DNA from: Roseovarius sp.
GTDB taxonomy: Bacteria > Pseudomonadota > Alphaproteobacteria > Rhodobacterales > Rhodobacteraceae
Assembly (NCBI RefSeq): GCF_027019125.1
Contig: NZ_JALUXE010000034.1
Location: forward strand, 310,001 to 374,000
Direction of reading: 5' to 3'
Length of the DNA stretch: 64,000 bases
The position numbers were made by a program, and so were the translations under genes. The notes under the pieces are model-generated. The model saw only the letters and a list, made by a program, of their open reading frames with translations. It was not told the origin of the DNA and made no database searches. Shown piece by piece: positions 35,405-45,024 of the stretch (positions within the stretch are counted from its first letter, which is position 1; each line of letters opens with the position of its first letter).

Positions 35405-36355
35405 CTAAGGCTTCGTATTCGCCACCTGCCGTGATCTTCGGCGCATCACCGGGCCCATGATCAATGGGGTGACATACATCGGCACCTGATAGCAGCCGAT
35501 GAAAAGCAGCAGATCAGCGGCTGTATCTGCCGGCAGCGCCCCAAGAAAGAGCGCGAGGTTGCGATTGCCGGCGATGATGGCAAGTGACGGTGCCGTGGCG
35601 ACCCGGCCAAATCGGCCCACGGCGAAAAACACCACAATTTGCGCCCCGAAATTCAGGCCAAAGACCAACGCCAATGTGCGCCAAAGGTCAGGACTTGCCG
35701 TCAGCAATGCCGGGCCGACAGCCGACATCAATCCAACCACGACCACTGCCATGACCCCGGTAATCAGACCCTCGACCGCCCTTTCCCCTTGGTAAGATTG
35801 AAAAAACCGCACACGTCTGCGCAGGATCAGGCCAAGCACCCCCGCGACCGCAATCACCGCAAGAAGCTTGGCCGCTGCGATGGCTACCATTGCCGGGCCG
35901 CCAAACACCGGCATCACCCAAAACACTGGCAAGGCCGTCAGCGGCAAGAGCATCGTGCCAATGATCAGTTGCCGCAGGGCGGGCGCGGGATCGCCCCCTA
36001 CCATCAGTGTCAAGCCCGGACTCCCTGTCAGCGGGGCGGAAGCCAGCACCAACACCACCCCGATCCCCAGGGTTGACGCAAGCCCGCCCGCCAAACCGAG
36101 GGCGCCGATGGCGGCCATCGGCATGACGACCTGCATGATCAGCGTAATCGCGACATAGCCGGGAACATCACCCCAAGCTGGAAACGCGTGCAAGACGTCA
36201 ACGCGCAAGGTGCTAAGAAACAGAAGAAAAACAATCATTGGAAAGATCAGAGAGGCCAGGCTCTCGGCGGCCTCGGGCACCAGGATTCCCACGATCAGCC
36301 CGAGAACGAGCATCAATCGCCCGTGACGCGCCAATCCATGCAGCAGCGTGATCAA
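35405..36355 (-). CDS. BASS/SBF-like membrane transporter
   Basis: The 316-residue protein is strongly hydrophobic with about nine predicted membrane segments, starting MITLLHGLARHGRLMLVLGL. It has SLIFPMIVFLLFLSTLRVD, an SAPLTGSPGLTLMVGGDPAP loop and IIAGNRNLALFLGALP, which recall sodium/bile acid symporter-like (BASS) carriers where the same loop and GNRN-type motif form the crossing helices. The substrate is unknown. It is the last gene of the minus-strand TRAP-marR run and overlaps marR by 4 bases, hinting at transport of a related compound. Confidence 0.75.
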   Translation of the reverse strand: MITLLHGLARHGRLMLVLGLIVGILVPEAAESLASLIFPMIVFLLFLSTLRVDVLHAFPAWGDVPGYVAITLIMQVVMPMAAIGALGLAGGLASTLGIGVVLVLASAPLTGSPGLTLMVGGDPAPALRQLIIGTMLLPLTALPVFWVMPVFGGPAMVAIAAAKLLAVIAVAGVLGLILRRRVRFFQSYQGERAVEGLITGVMAVVVVGLMSAVGPALLTASPDLWRTLALVFGLNFGAQIVVFFAVGRFGRVATAPSLAIIAGNRNLALFLGALPADTAADLLLFIGCYQVPMYVTPLIMGPVMRRRSRQVANTKP

Positions 36356-36879
36356 ATCGCTGCCGCCCCGCGTGCCGCCTGATCATATCCGCCTGACAGC
36401 GCGCGCAGCAGCGCCGCCAACCGCGACAGTTCTGCCGGGTCCACGCCGATCTGTTGCACCGAGCGCACCAACAAGGCCTCACGCACGCGACCATATTGCG
36501 CGCAATAGTCCTGCCCCGTTTCGGTAATGGCGATGGTTTTTTCCTTACCATTACGACCAGCCCTCACAAGCCCTTGTTTTTCAAGCTTTTTGACAGCGTA
36601 ATTGACCAGATGCGTGTCCTCGATATTGAGCACGAGGCAGATATCGGCAAGGCTCTTGGCGCGCTCGCGGTGATACACCAGATGCACGATCAGGACCTCC
36701 AGCGGTGTCAGTCCCGGCATCCCCGCAGCCGTCATGCAGCGGACCATCCAGCGTTGAAACGCATGGTTCGCCATCGTCAGGGCAAACTCCATCTCGGACA
36801 GTTCCGGCAAACCCGAATCTGCCAGATGCGCCGACGAGACAACAGGTCCTAACGGGCGAGCATTGTCTGAGGTATCCAT
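36352..36879 (-). CDS. MarR-type winged-helix transcriptional regulator
   Basis: The 175-residue protein has a winged helix: MPGLTPLEVLIVHLVYHRER precedes ADICLVLNIEDTHLVNYAVK (recognition helix) and KKLEKQGLVRAGRNGKEKTI (wing). A Leu-rich helix for dimerisation is at the C-terminus. It is embedded between dctM (31-base overlap) and the BASS gene (4-base overlap), so it is autogenously placed in the transporter operon. The palindrome at 39799-39838 is the natural candidate operator. Confidence 0.82.
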   Translation of the reverse strand: MDTSDNARPLGPVVSSAHLADSGLPELSEMEFALTMANHAFQRWMVRCMTAAGMPGLTPLEVLIVHLVYHRERAKSLADICLVLNIEDTHLVNYAVKKLEKQGLVRAGRNGKEKTIAITETGQDYCAQYGRVREALLVRSVQQIGVDPAELSRLAALLRALSGGYDQAARGAAAI

Positions 36880-38153
36880 AGGGCGATCTCCGGAAAGAGT
36901 GTCAGAATTGCCGTGGCCAGCACCAAGAGCAGAAAGAACGGAAAGGCATAGCGCGCGATCTCGAAAATGCTGCGCCCGGTAATGGATTGCAGAACAAAGA
37001 GGTTGAAGCCCACCGGCGGGGTGATCTGGCTCATCTCCACAACGAGGACGAGGAAAATGCCGAACCAGATCGGATCAATCCCTGCCGCCAGAACCATTGG
37101 AAGGATGACCGAAGTGGTCAGGACCACAATGGAAATGCCATCGAGGAACATGCCGAGAATGACAAAGAACACCACAAGCGCCGCAAGAAGCAGATTGGCC
37201 GAATAGCCCTGTTCCCCGATCCAGGCCGCAAGCGCGCGCGGGATGCCCGTATAGCCCATGGCAACGGTGAGAAAGGCAGCGCCTGCCAGAATAAAGGCGA
37301 TCATGCAGGTGGTGATCGTCGCCCCGCGCAGCGCCTCCCACGTTCCCTGCCAATCCAGCGAGCCACCGATGGCCGAGAGGATCAGCGCACCCAGAACGCC
37401 CACGACAGCCGCCTCTGTGGGCGACGCCAATCCTGCATAGATCGATCCGATCACCGCGACAATCAACAGGATCGTCGGCCCCAAGAGCGTGATCGCCCTG
37501 AGCTTTTCGCCCCAGGACGTCGCTGGCTCGCGCTCCGGCATACGCTCTCGGTTCATCAGCGCCCAGATCATCGTATAGCCCGAGAAAAGCGCGGCGAGCA
37601 GAATGCCCGGCCCGATCCCGGCCAGAAAGAGCCGCGCAATGCTCTGCTCTGTGGCCGCGCCATAGACGATCAGGATGATCGACGGCGGGATGAGAAAGCC
37701 GAAGGTGCCCGATCCGGCCAGCGTGCCAATGATCATCCGGTCGTCATAGCCGCGTTTCGTGAGTTCCGGCACCGACATGCGCCCAACGGTCGCTGTGGTT
37801 GCGGCAGACGATCCCGACACGGCCGCAAACAGCGCGCAGCCAAAGATATTGGCATGAAGCAAACGCCCCGGCAGTCTCCCGGTCAGCGGGGCAAGGCCCG
37901 AAAACATGTTCGATGACAGCCGCGAGCGAAACAGGATTTCCCCCATCCAGATGAACATCGGCAGCGCCGTCAGATCCCAGATGTTCAGCGCGCCCCAGAC
38001 CTTTGTGCCAAAGACCAGTTCGGCGGGCGCGGAACTGGCCAGCATCATCGCCACCAGCCCCACGGCGATCAGCCCGAAGCCAACCCAAAGACCAAGCGCC
38101 AGGGCACCAAAGAGCACCGCAACCAGCAGAAGAGAGAGGATTTCAATGCCCAT
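36849..38153 (-). CDS. dctM: TRAP transporter large permease (DctM)
   Basis: The 434-residue protein is a membrane carrier with some twelve hydrophobic segments and the DctM signatures VGRMSVPELTKRGYDDRMII, GTFGFLIPPSIILIVYGA, SPTEAAVVG and QITPPVGFNLFVLQSI. It forms the substrate channel with DctQ and takes ligand from DctP, using the sodium gradient. It overlaps dctQ by 11 bases. The substrate is probably an organic acid, perhaps related to the oxoprolinase next door. Confidence 0.92.
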   Translation of the reverse strand: MGIEILSLLLVAVLFGALALGLWVGFGLIAVGLVAMMLASSAPAELVFGTKVWGALNIWDLTALPMFIWMGEILFRSRLSSNMFSGLAPLTGRLPGRLLHANIFGCALFAAVSGSSAATTATVGRMSVPELTKRGYDDRMIIGTLAGSGTFGFLIPPSIILIVYGAATEQSIARLFLAGIGPGILLAALFSGYTMIWALMNRERMPEREPATSWGEKLRAITLLGPTILLIVAVIGSIYAGLASPTEAAVVGVLGALILSAIGGSLDWQGTWEALRGATITTCMIAFILAGAAFLTVAMGYTGIPRALAAWIGEQGYSANLLLAALVVFFVILGMFLDGISIVVLTTSVILPMVLAAGIDPIWFGIFLVLVVEMSQITPPVGFNLFVLQSITGRSIFEIARYAFPFFLLLVLATAILTLFPEIALWIPQTMLAR

Positions 38154-38703
38154 CCTGAATGCCCTTTCCGTCTTCGGCCCGTTGAAAGGCGGGGCTTGAT
38201 CCGCTCAGCAGCACGATCAATTCGTCAAGAAGCGCGATCCAGAACAACATCAACCCAAGCATCATCACCGCTTGTGGTATCCAGAGCGGGAACTTTGCCA
38301 TCCCAAAGGAAACCGCGTTGAACGTCCAGGAATCCAGCGCCTGAACCCCAGCGCTATAGAGCGCAAAGCCACAAAGACCGAGCGCCAGAACAAGCGCCAC
38401 CGCAGAGAGCAGGCGGGCAAAGGACGCCGGGACCGAATGGATCAAGAGCGTCACCCGCACATGCCCCCCGGCCCGCAGCGTGCCCGCAAGCGCCAGAAAT
38501 GCCGCGCCAACGAACAGAAACCCGCCAAGTTCCGACAAAGAGGTGATGGCGATGCCCACAGGCTCTTGACCGAGGGAAATCAGGCTCTTGTCGATCACCC
38601 GGCCAAGGACCTGCACCAGAACCAGAAGGGCAATTGCCACCAGCGACAGGGCAGCAAGCACAAAGCCCGCAGCATAAAGACGATCCAGCAGCCCGCGCAG
38701 CAT
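38143..38703 (-). CDS. dctQ: TRAP transporter small permease (DctQ)
   Basis: The 186-residue protein has four hydrophobic segments, typical of DctQ, with FLFVGAAFLALAGTLRAGGH followed by VRVTLLI, the usual conserved block (A..R.G.HI.V). It associates with DctM in the inner membrane. It is separated from dctP by 61 bases containing a strong hairpin and overlaps dctM. Confidence 0.9.
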   Translation of the reverse strand: MLRGLLDRLYAAGFVLAALSLVAIALLVLVQVLGRVIDKSLISLGQEPVGIAITSLSELGGFLFVGAAFLALAGTLRAGGHVRVTLLIHSVPASFARLLSAVALVLALGLCGFALYSAGVQALDSWTFNAVSFGMAKFPLWIPQAVMMLGLMLFWIALLDELIVLLSGSSPAFQRAEDGKGIQDGH

Positions 38704-38732
38704 CCGCAGTCTCCCTTTGTGTCAGAGGAATG

Positions 38733-38756
38733 CGGCGCGGGTCGCGACCCGCGCCG
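38733..38756 (-). terminator. GC-rich hairpin between dctP and dctQ
   Basis: A perfect 24-bp palindrome with half CGGCGCGGGTCG (38733-38744) lies just past the dctP stop. It has no T-run. Such hairpins after a substrate-binding-protein gene usually stabilise its mRNA or attenuate read-through into the permease genes. Confidence 0.6.
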
Positions 38757-38764
38757 ACTTGGAG

Positions 38765-39739
38765 TCAGCGTGCGGAATAGGCCGACAGGATTGCAGCCCC
38801 GACATCGCCCGCGCTGGCGCGCCACTCGTCGGCCATCGTCTCGCCGATCTCGCGCAGACCGCGTGCAAGCTCTTCTGACGGGGCCGAGACCTGCATGCCG
38901 TTCTCCTTGAGGATCGCGATTTTTTCTTCGGTTTCCGCCATCGACATTTGCCAGCCGCGCGCCTCGGCCATCGCCGAGGCTTCGAACAGCGCCTGTTGCT
39001 GCGCCTCGCTCAGCGCCTCGAACGCACGCGTGTTCACGAAAACCATGTTCTTGGGCAGCCAAGCCTGCGTGTCGATGTAGTGGCTCACGAAATCCCACGC
39101 CTGCGAGGACACGCCCGTCGAGGGCGAGGTGATCATCGCGGCAACGCGCGAGGTCGAAAAGGCAGTTGGAATATCGCCCGCCTCAACCGTCGTGGGCACC
39201 GCGCCCATCAGCTGCGCCAGACGCTCGGTCGCGGTGTTGTAGGCGCGAAAACTGACGCCTTTCATCTGGTCGAGCGAGGTCACTTCTTCCGTCAGGTAGA
39301 GGCTCTGGCCCGGCCATGGCACAGCGAAAAGCAGGGTCAGCCCCTGCTCTGCCAGCCGCGCCGTCACCTCGTCGCGCGAGGCATCCCAGAGTTTCTTGGC
39401 ATCGTCATAGCTCGCCGCCAAGAACGGCACCGAGTCGACGCCAAAGACTGCATCCTCATTCGCCAGCTGCGACATGAGGATCTCTCCGATGGGTGCCAGC
39501 CCCCGGCGCACGGAATCCCGAATTTCGGGATGCGCATAGAGCGAACCTGCCGAATGCACGGTGATGGTCAAGTCGCCGTTGGTCGCGGTTGCGACATCCT
39601 TGGCAAACTCCATGATGTTCTGGGTGTGGAAAACCGAGTCGCCGTAGGGCGTGGGCATATCCCAAGTCGTTTGCGCCTGCGCTGCCCCGAAGCTGAGGGC
39701 GAACGCCCCCGAGAGGGCAAGAGTGGTGAGGTGTTTCAT
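38765..39739 (-). CDS. dctP: TRAP transporter substrate-binding protein (DctP)
   Basis: The start at 39739 gives 324 residues with a signal peptide (MKHLTTLALSGAFALSFGAA, cleaved after AQA). The mature part has WDMPTPYGDSVFHTQNIMEF at the N-terminus and SLYAHPEIRDSVRRGLAPIG. MKGVSFRAYNTATERLAQLM contains the Arg that binds carboxylates in this family, followed by MITSPSTGV and a helix-rich end. GGGAG precedes this start. It works in the periplasm with DctQM. Ligand is unknown. Confidence 0.9.
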   Translation of the reverse strand: MKHLTTLALSGAFALSFGAAQAQTTWDMPTPYGDSVFHTQNIMEFAKDVATATNGDLTITVHSAGSLYAHPEIRDSVRRGLAPIGEILMSQLANEDAVFGVDSVPFLAASYDDAKKLWDASRDEVTARLAEQGLTLLFAVPWPGQSLYLTEEVTSLDQMKGVSFRAYNTATERLAQLMGAVPTTVEAGDIPTAFSTSRVAAMITSPSTGVSSQAWDFVSHYIDTQAWLPKNMVFVNTRAFEALSEAQQQALFEASAMAEARGWQMSMAETEEKIAILKENGMQVSAPSEELARGLREIGETMADEWRASAGDVGAAILSAYSAR

Positions 39740-39798
39740 TGTCGTCTCCCTGATTGAACGATGTGGCCGGTTGTTGCCCCGGTTCAAGGAAAGCTTGA

Positions 39799-39838
39799 CG
39801 GATCATTTATAATTTGTCAACAAAATGTAAATGATCCG
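39799..39838. promoter_or_regulatory. 40-bp interrupted palindrome, candidate operator
   Basis: Arms CGGATCATTTA (39799-39809) and TAAATGATCCG (39828-39838) are perfect 11-bp inverted repeats, separated by an 18-base AT-rich centre that is itself partly symmetrical (TTTGT/ACAAAA). It lies 60 bases upstream of dctP and 17 bases upstream of the oxoprolinase start, in the only promoter region of both. Size and symmetry fit a dimeric regulator such as the MarR protein of this locus. Confidence 0.7.
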
Positions 39839-39855
39839 AAATGGGGACGAATGAT

Positions 39856-42800
39856 ATGAACAAGGTCTGGGATTTCTGGATTGACCGCGGTGGCACCTTT
39901 ACCGATGTGATCGGGCGCAGCCCCGAGGGCGCGATCGAACCGCTCAAGCTCTTGTCCGAGAATCCTGAGGCTTATGAGGATGCGGCTATCGAGGGCATCC
40001 GCCGTCTTCTTGGCGGCACCATCGACGCGGCGCGCATCGGAACGGTTCGTATGGGCACAACCGTTGCCACCAACGCCCTGTTGGAGCGCAAGGGCGACGC
40101 CACGGTTCTCTTGATCACGCGCGGCTTTCGTGACGCGCTGCGCATCGCCTATCAGGCACGGCCGGATATTTTCGCCAAGGAGATCTTGCTCCCCGAACAG
40201 CTTTATTCCCGAGTGATCGAGGTGCCCGAGCGCCTGCGCGCCGATGGCACAGTCGAGAGCCCGCTCGACCTGAGCGCCGTCGCCGACGGTCTGGCCGAGG
40301 CCCGCAGCGCTGGGATTGATGCCGCCGCCATCGTGCTGATGCACGCCTGGAAAAACCCCGCGCACGAACTGGCCCTGGCTGATGCGGTGCGCGATGCAGG
40401 ATTCGCGCAGGTGTCGGTCAGCCATGAGGTCTCGCCGTTGATCAAGCTGGTGGGGCGAGGCGATACGACGGTGGTTGACGCCTATCTGTCACCCATCCTG
40501 CGCCGTTATGTGGCGCGAGTGGCCGCAGCACTTGGCGCAACCCCGCCGGGTCAGCCGGGCCCTACGCTGCAATTCATGATGTCCTCGGGCGGCCTTACCG
40601 CGGCTGAGCGCTTTCAGGGCAAGGATGCGATTCTCTCTGGCCCTGCCGGGGGCGTCGTCGGCATGGCGCAGACCGCAGCGATTGCCGGGTTTGACAAGGT
40701 CATCGGGTTTGACATGGGCGGCACCTCGACCGATGTGGCGCATTACGCGGGTGAGTATGAGCGCGCCTTTGACACCGAGGTCGCGGGCGTGCGTATCCGT
40801 GCGCCGATGATGCGGGTGCATACGGTGGCGGCGGGTGGCGGTTCCATCCTCCATGCCGAACCGGGGCGGTTTCGTGTTGGGCCTGACAGCGCCGGCGCCT
40901 ATCCCGGCCCTGCCTGCTATCGCAATGGCGGGCCGCTGACCGTGACCGACGCCAATGTGATGCTGGGCAAGCTCAACCCCGATTTCTTCCCGCCGATCTT
41001 TGGCCCCGAGCAGGATCAACCGCTGGATCGCGATATGGTTTCGGCGCGCTTTGCCGAGATCGCCGCAGAGGCGGGCGACGGTAAATCACCCGAGGAAGTG
41101 GCCGAAGGTTTCGTGCGCATCGCCGTGGAAAACATGGCCAACGCGGTCAAGAAAATCTCGGTGCAGCGCGGCTATGACGTGACCCGCTATCTCTTGAATT
41201 CCTTTGGTGGCGCAGGCGGTCAGCATGCCTGCCTTGTGGCCGATGCTCTGGGCATGGAAAAGGTTCTGATCCATCCGCTTTCGGGCCTTCTGTCGGCCTA
41301 TGGCATCGGTCTGGCCCGTGTCAGCGCGTCGCGGCAACAGATGGTGGTAGAACCGCTGGACGAGAGCAGCGATAGCCTTATCACTTCCGTGCTCGAGGAT
41401 CTGACCACGCAGGTCATGCAGGAAATGCAGGCCCAGGGCGTGACAGGGGCAGAAATCCGTCCGCGGCTCTACCTGCGCTATGACGGCACCGATACCGCCC
41501 TGCCTGTGGCCTATGACACCCCGGCGCAGGCGCGCGCGGAATTCGAGGCGGCGCATCTGGCCCAGTTCGGGTTCACCACGCCCGACAAACGCGTCATCAT
41601 CGACAGCGCCGAAGTTGAGGCCACCGACACAACCCCCCCCGCAGCACCCGAGAGCGGGGCGGCCCGGAGTGTTGCAGAGGCGCAGACCGACACGCGCACG
41701 CAGCTTTTCTGCAACGGCGAATGGACCTCTGCGGGCGTGTTCCGGCGCGCGGGTCTTGCCCCCGGAAACAGTGTCACCGGCCCTGCCCTGATCATCGAGG
41801 ACAATCAGACCATCGTGGTCGAACCCGGTTGGCGGGCCGAGATCACGGCCCATGACCATGTGCTCTTGTCCCGCCACGAACGGATGGCGCGCGATATGGC
41901 CATTGGCACCGAGCAGGCCGATCCGATCCTGCTCGAAGTGTTCAACAACCTCTTCATGTCGATTGCCGAACAGATGGGTGTGACCCTGCAAAACACCGCG
42001 CAATCGGTCAACATCAAGGAACGCCTGGATTTCTCCTGTGCGGTTTTTGACGCCACCGGCGCGCTTGTGGCCAACGCTCCGCACATGCCAGTGCACCTTG
42101 GCTCCATGGATCGCAGCGTCGAGACGATCATCCGCCTCAATGAAGGGGATATTCACCCCGGCGATGTCTTCGCGCTCAACGCGCCCTACAACGGTGGCAC
42201 GCATCTGCCGGATATCACCGTTGTCACGCCGGTTTTTGCCGAGGACGGGCAAACCATCCTGTTTTGGGTGGCTTCGCGAGGGCATCATGCGGATGTCGGC
42301 GGCACGGCGCCGGGCTCGATGACCCCGCTTGCCACCACGGTGGACGAAGAAGGCGTGCTGATCGACAATTTCCGTCTGGTCGAACAGGGCAAGTTCCGAG
42401 AGGACGCCTTGCGCGTGCTCCTTGGCGATCACCCCTATCCCTGTCGCAACATCGACATGAACGTGGCCGACCTCAAGGCACAGATCGCCGCCAATGCGCG
42501 CGGCATCAATGAGCTGCGCAAGATGGTCGAGAATTTCGGTCTCGATGTGGTGCAGGCCTATATGGGGCACGTTCAGGACAACGCCGCCGAAGCGGTGGCG
42601 CGGGTTCTGGAAAAACTCTCGGATGGCGCATACGAGTATGAGACCGACACAGGTCAGGTGATCCGGGTCAAGATCACCGTTGACCGTGCCGCGCGTGAGG
42701 CGACAGTGGATTTCACCGGGACATCCGAGGCGCGGAAAAACAACTTCAACGCGCCAGAGCCCGTGACCCGTGCCGCCGTGCTCTACGTGTTCCGCGTGAT

Positions 42801-43461
42801 GGTCGAGGCGCCCATTCCCATGAACGCGGGCTGTCTGCGCCCGATCCGGATCATCGTGCCCGAGGGGTCGATGCTCTCGCCGCGCTATCCGGCGGCGGTG
42901 GTGGCGGGCAATGTGGAAACCTCTCAACATGTCACCAACGCGCTCTTTGGGGCGATGGGGGCCATGGCCAACAGTCAAGGCACGATGAACAACCTGACCT
43001 TCGGCAATGACGAATTCCAGTATTACGAAACCATCTGCTCTGGCTCGCCCGCAGGTCAGTTCAACGATGGGCGGCAGTTTCCCGGCACCTCGGGCGTGCA
43101 TGTGCATATGACCAACTCGCGCCTGACCGATCCGGAAATTCTCGAACTGCGCTTTCCGGTGCTGTTGGAAAACTTTGCGCTGCGTCCGGGCTCTGGCGGC
43201 AAAGGGGCCGCAAACGCTGGGGATGGGACGATCCGCACCCTGCGGTTCCTCACCCGGATGGATTGCGCGATCCTGTCGTCGCACCGCAACCGCCCGCCGC
43301 AGGGCGGCGCGGGCGGCGGTGCAGGCGAGGCGGGCCGAACCGAAGTGCGCCGCCTCTCGGGCGCTGTCGAGGTGCTGAACGCCTGCGATCAGACTGTGCT
43401 GGAGGCAGGCGAAGCCGTGACCGTGATCACACCAACGGCAGGGGGGTTTGGCCGGGCTTGA
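39856..43461 (+). CDS. 5-oxoprolinase/hydantoinase, fused A and B subunits
   Basis: The 1,201-residue protein fuses both hydantoinase-type subunits. Residues 1-670 carry the actin-like ATPase: [18 protein letters not shown] (phosphate 1), [13 protein letters not shown] (phosphate 2), [17 protein letters not shown] and [15 protein letters not shown]. Residues from about 690 ([20 protein letters not shown]) carry the B domain, with [38 protein letters not shown] and the end [10 protein letters not shown]. This is the full-length architecture of ATP-dependent 5-oxoprolinase, which opens 5-oxoproline to glutamate; a hydantoin-type substrate is possible. Start at 39856 with GGGGA 8 bases upstream. 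Divergent from a TRAP operon. Confidence 0.9.
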   Translation: MNKVWDFWIDRGGTFTDVIGRSPEGAIEPLKLLSENPEAYEDAAIEGIRRLLGGTIDAARIGTVRMGTTVATNALLERKGDATVLLITRGFRDALRIAYQARPDIFAKEILLPEQLYSRVIEVPERLRADGTVESPLDLSAVADGLAEARSAGIDAAAIVLMHAWKNPAHELALADAVRDAGFAQVSVSHEVSPLIKLVGRGDTTVVDAYLSPILRRYVARVAAALGATPPGQPGPTLQFMMSSGGLTAAERFQGKDAILSGPAGGVVGMAQTAAIAGFDKVIGFDMGGTSTDVAHYAGEYERAFDTEVAGVRIRAPMMRVHTVAAGGGSILHAEPGRFRVGPDSAGAYPGPACYRNGGPLTVTDANVMLGKLNPDFFPPIFGPEQDQPLDRDMVSARFAEIAAEAGDGKSPEEVAEGFVRIAVENMANAVKKISVQRGYDVTRYLLNSFGGAGGQHACLVADALGMEKVLIHPLSGLLSAYGIGLARVSASRQQMVVEPLDESSDSLITSVLEDLTTQVMQEMQAQGVTGAEIRPRLYLRYDGTDTALPVAYDTPAQARAEFEAAHLAQFGFTTPDKRVIIDSAEVEATDTTPPAAPESGAARSVAEAQTDTRTQLFCNGEWTSAGVFRRAGLAPGNSVTGPALIIEDNQTIVVEPGWRAEITAHDHVLLSRHERMARDMAIGTEQADPILLEVFNNLFMSIAEQMGVTLQNTAQSVNIKERLDFSCAVFDATGALVANAPHMPVHLGSMDRSVETIIRLNEGDIHPGDVFALNAPYNGGTHLPDITVVTPVFAEDGQTILFWVASRGHHADVGGTAPGSMTPLATTVDEEGVLIDNFRLVEQGKFREDALRVLLGDHPYPCRNIDMNVADLKAQIAANARGINELRKMVENFGLDVVQAYMGHVQDNAAEAVARVLEKLSDGAYEYETDTGQVIRVKITVDRAAREATVDFTGTSEARKNNFNAPEPVTRAAVLYVFRVMVEAPIPMNAGCLRPIRIIVPEGSMLSPRYPAAVVAGNVETSQHVTNALFGAMGAMANSQGTMNNLTFGNDEFQYYETICSGSPAGQFNDGRQFPGTSGVHVHMTNSRLTDPEILELRFPVLLENFALRPGSGGKGAANAGDGTIRTLRFLTRMDCAILSSHRNRPPQGGAGGGAGEAGRTEVRRLSGAVEVLNACDQTVLEAGEAVTVITPTAGGFGRA

Positions 43462-43470
43462 CCCCGGCCA
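43449..43470. terminator. Hairpin between oxoprolinase and Anbu genes
   Basis: An 8-bp stem TGGCCGGG (43449-43456) / CCCGGCCA (43463-43470) has the oxoprolinase stop codon in its loop. It separates two convergent genes. No T-run follows, so termination is only likely. Confidence 0.45.
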
Positions 43471-43473
43471 CCC

Positions 43474-44205
43474 TCAGATCTCGGGATTTGGCAGGCTCTC
43501 GAACGCGCGTTTGAGGGCGTCCCCCCATCCGTCCGAGATGGTGCGGAAATAGGGATCATCCGCCTCGATGCGGTGCACCGGGGACAATACCATGCTATCG
43601 GCCTCGTAAATGCACATATCGAGCGGCAAGCCGACCGACAGATTGGCCTTGATGGTCGAGTCAAAGCTGACCAGCAACAGCTTCATCGCATCGGCAAAGC
43701 TCATGCCGGGTTCATAGGCGCGCACCAGAATGGGGCGCCCGTACTTGGTCTCGCCGATCTGGAAAAAAGGCGTCTCGCGGCTGGCCTCGATGAAATTGCC
43801 TTCGGGATAGATCAGGAACAGACGCGGCGGCCCACCCTTGATCTGACCGCCGAGGATCATCGTGGCGTTGAATGTGCTGTCCGCGCGTTGTCCGGTGCTG
43901 GCGTGGGTTTCGATCACATCACGCAGGGTGCCCGCCACCAGCCGTGCGGCCTGAAACATCGACGGCACCGACAGGATGGTCGGGTCGCGTTCGTCATGGG
44001 CCTTGGTCCGCTCTTCGAGAAGGCTGATAACGGCCTGTGTCGTTGCCAGATTTCCCGCCGTCAACAGCACCATCGCCCGCTCTCCGGGCATTTGCCACGT
44101 GTGCAGTTTGCGAAAGGTCGAAATATTATCGAGCCCCGCGTTGGTGCGCGTGTCGGACATGAAAACGATGCCGCGATCAAGGCACAGGCCCACGCAATAG
44201 GTCAC
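43474..44205 (-). CDS. Anbu-type proteasome-like protease (Ntn hydrolase)
   Basis: The 243-residue protein belongs to the Anbu family (ancestral proteasome beta-like). It opens MTYCVGLCLDRGIVFMSDTR: after Met removal Thr2 would be the N-terminal nucleophile, with Asp18 and Lys33 (TFRKLHTW) as the supporting residues. RPILVRAYEPGMSFADAMKL and FDSTIKANLSVGLPLDMCIY are further family blocks. Unlike true proteasome beta subunits, no propeptide is visible. It is first in strand order but last in the four-gene operon that runs ATP-grasp, alpha-E, transglutaminase, Anbu. The peptide or protein it cuts is unknown. Confidence 0.9.
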   Translation of the reverse strand: MTYCVGLCLDRGIVFMSDTRTNAGLDNISTFRKLHTWQMPGERAMVLLTAGNLATTQAVISLLEERTKAHDERDPTILSVPSMFQAARLVAGTLRDVIETHASTGQRADSTFNATMILGGQIKGGPPRLFLIYPEGNFIEASRETPFFQIGETKYGRPILVRAYEPGMSFADAMKLLLVSFDSTIKANLSVGLPLDMCIYEADSMVLSPVHRIEADDPYFRTISDGWGDALKRAFESLPNPEI

Positions 44206-44220
44206 GTCTGAAACCCTCTG

Positions 44221-45021
44221 TCACTGTTGCTGCGTCACCTGCAGCGTCACGTCCATGTTCTCGGTCGCCGCCCCATACCGATGCCCGGAAACCGGCGCAG
44301 CTTCGGTATAGTCCAGCCCGGTCGCCACCCGCACATAACGCGTATCGGGCGAGATGGCGTTGGATACGTCGAACCCAACCCAACCCAAACCCTCGACATG
44401 GGCCTCAGCCCAGGCATGGGTTGCGCTCTGTTCGTCTTGACCGTCCATTCGCAGATAGCCGGAAACATACCGCGCCGGAAGACCCATTGCGCGGGCGCAG
44501 GCGATGAAAACATGCGCGTGATCCTGACAAACGCCGTGACCGGCGGTCAGCGCATCTTCGGCTGTCCAGGCAACTTCGGATTTGCCTGTCTCATAGGTGA
44601 TGGCATCATGCACCCGCCGCGACAGATCATGCAGCCGGGCCAGATCGCCATCGCCTTCGACACCGCGCAGGATCTCGCGACAGCCCTTGCCGGCGCGAGT
44701 GTGCTCTGTCGGCCGCTGGAAAAGCCACAGTGGGGCCATGCCGTCGTGCGGGCCGACAATCCCTGCCGTATCAGCCATCTCGACAACGCCCTCAGAGCGG
44801 ATGATGAGCTCGGTGACATCGGCATCAAAGCTGAACATCGCCACGTGGTTGCGGTGATGATCGGTGAATTCGGCCTGTTTCGTGGCCCCTTCGACAGAGA
44901 CGGACCATTCCACCACGTTCTGTCCGCGCGTCGGCTTGGGGTAGAGCCGGATTTGCTGCACGCCATAGGGGACAGGCGCGGAATAGGTGTAATGGGTTCG
45001 GTGTTTTATCGCGAGAAGCAT
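44221..45021 (-). CDS. Transglutaminase-like protein of the Anbu operon
   Basis: The 266-residue protein has a beta-sandwich N-terminal domain (HRTHYTYSAPVPYGVQQIRL, about 1-85) and a transglutaminase-like core. The catalytic triad is visible as Cys in AGHGVCQDHAHVF, His in QSATHAWAEAHVEG and Asp in WVGFDVSNA. RYVSGYLRMDG is another family block. It probably hydrolyses or forms amide bonds together with the neighbouring ATP-grasp and Anbu proteins. It lies 3 bases downstream of the alpha-E gene. Confidence 0.9.
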   Translation of the reverse strand: MLLAIKHRTHYTYSAPVPYGVQQIRLYPKPTRGQNVVEWSVSVEGATKQAEFTDHHRNHVAMFSFDADVTELIIRSEGVVEMADTAGIVGPHDGMAPLWLFQRPTEHTRAGKGCREILRGVEGDGDLARLHDLSRRVHDAITYETGKSEVAWTAEDALTAGHGVCQDHAHVFIACARAMGLPARYVSGYLRMDGQDEQSATHAWAEAHVEGLGWVGFDVSNAISPDTRYVRVATGLDYTEAAPVSGHRYGAATENMDVTLQVTQQQ

Positions 45022-45024
45022 GGG

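Noticed and set aside
41086..43284. A 732-codon open frame antisense to the oxoprolinase
   Set aside because: It has no domain, no ribosome site and lies wholly inside a gene with clear motifs; it is a GC-rich shadow frame.
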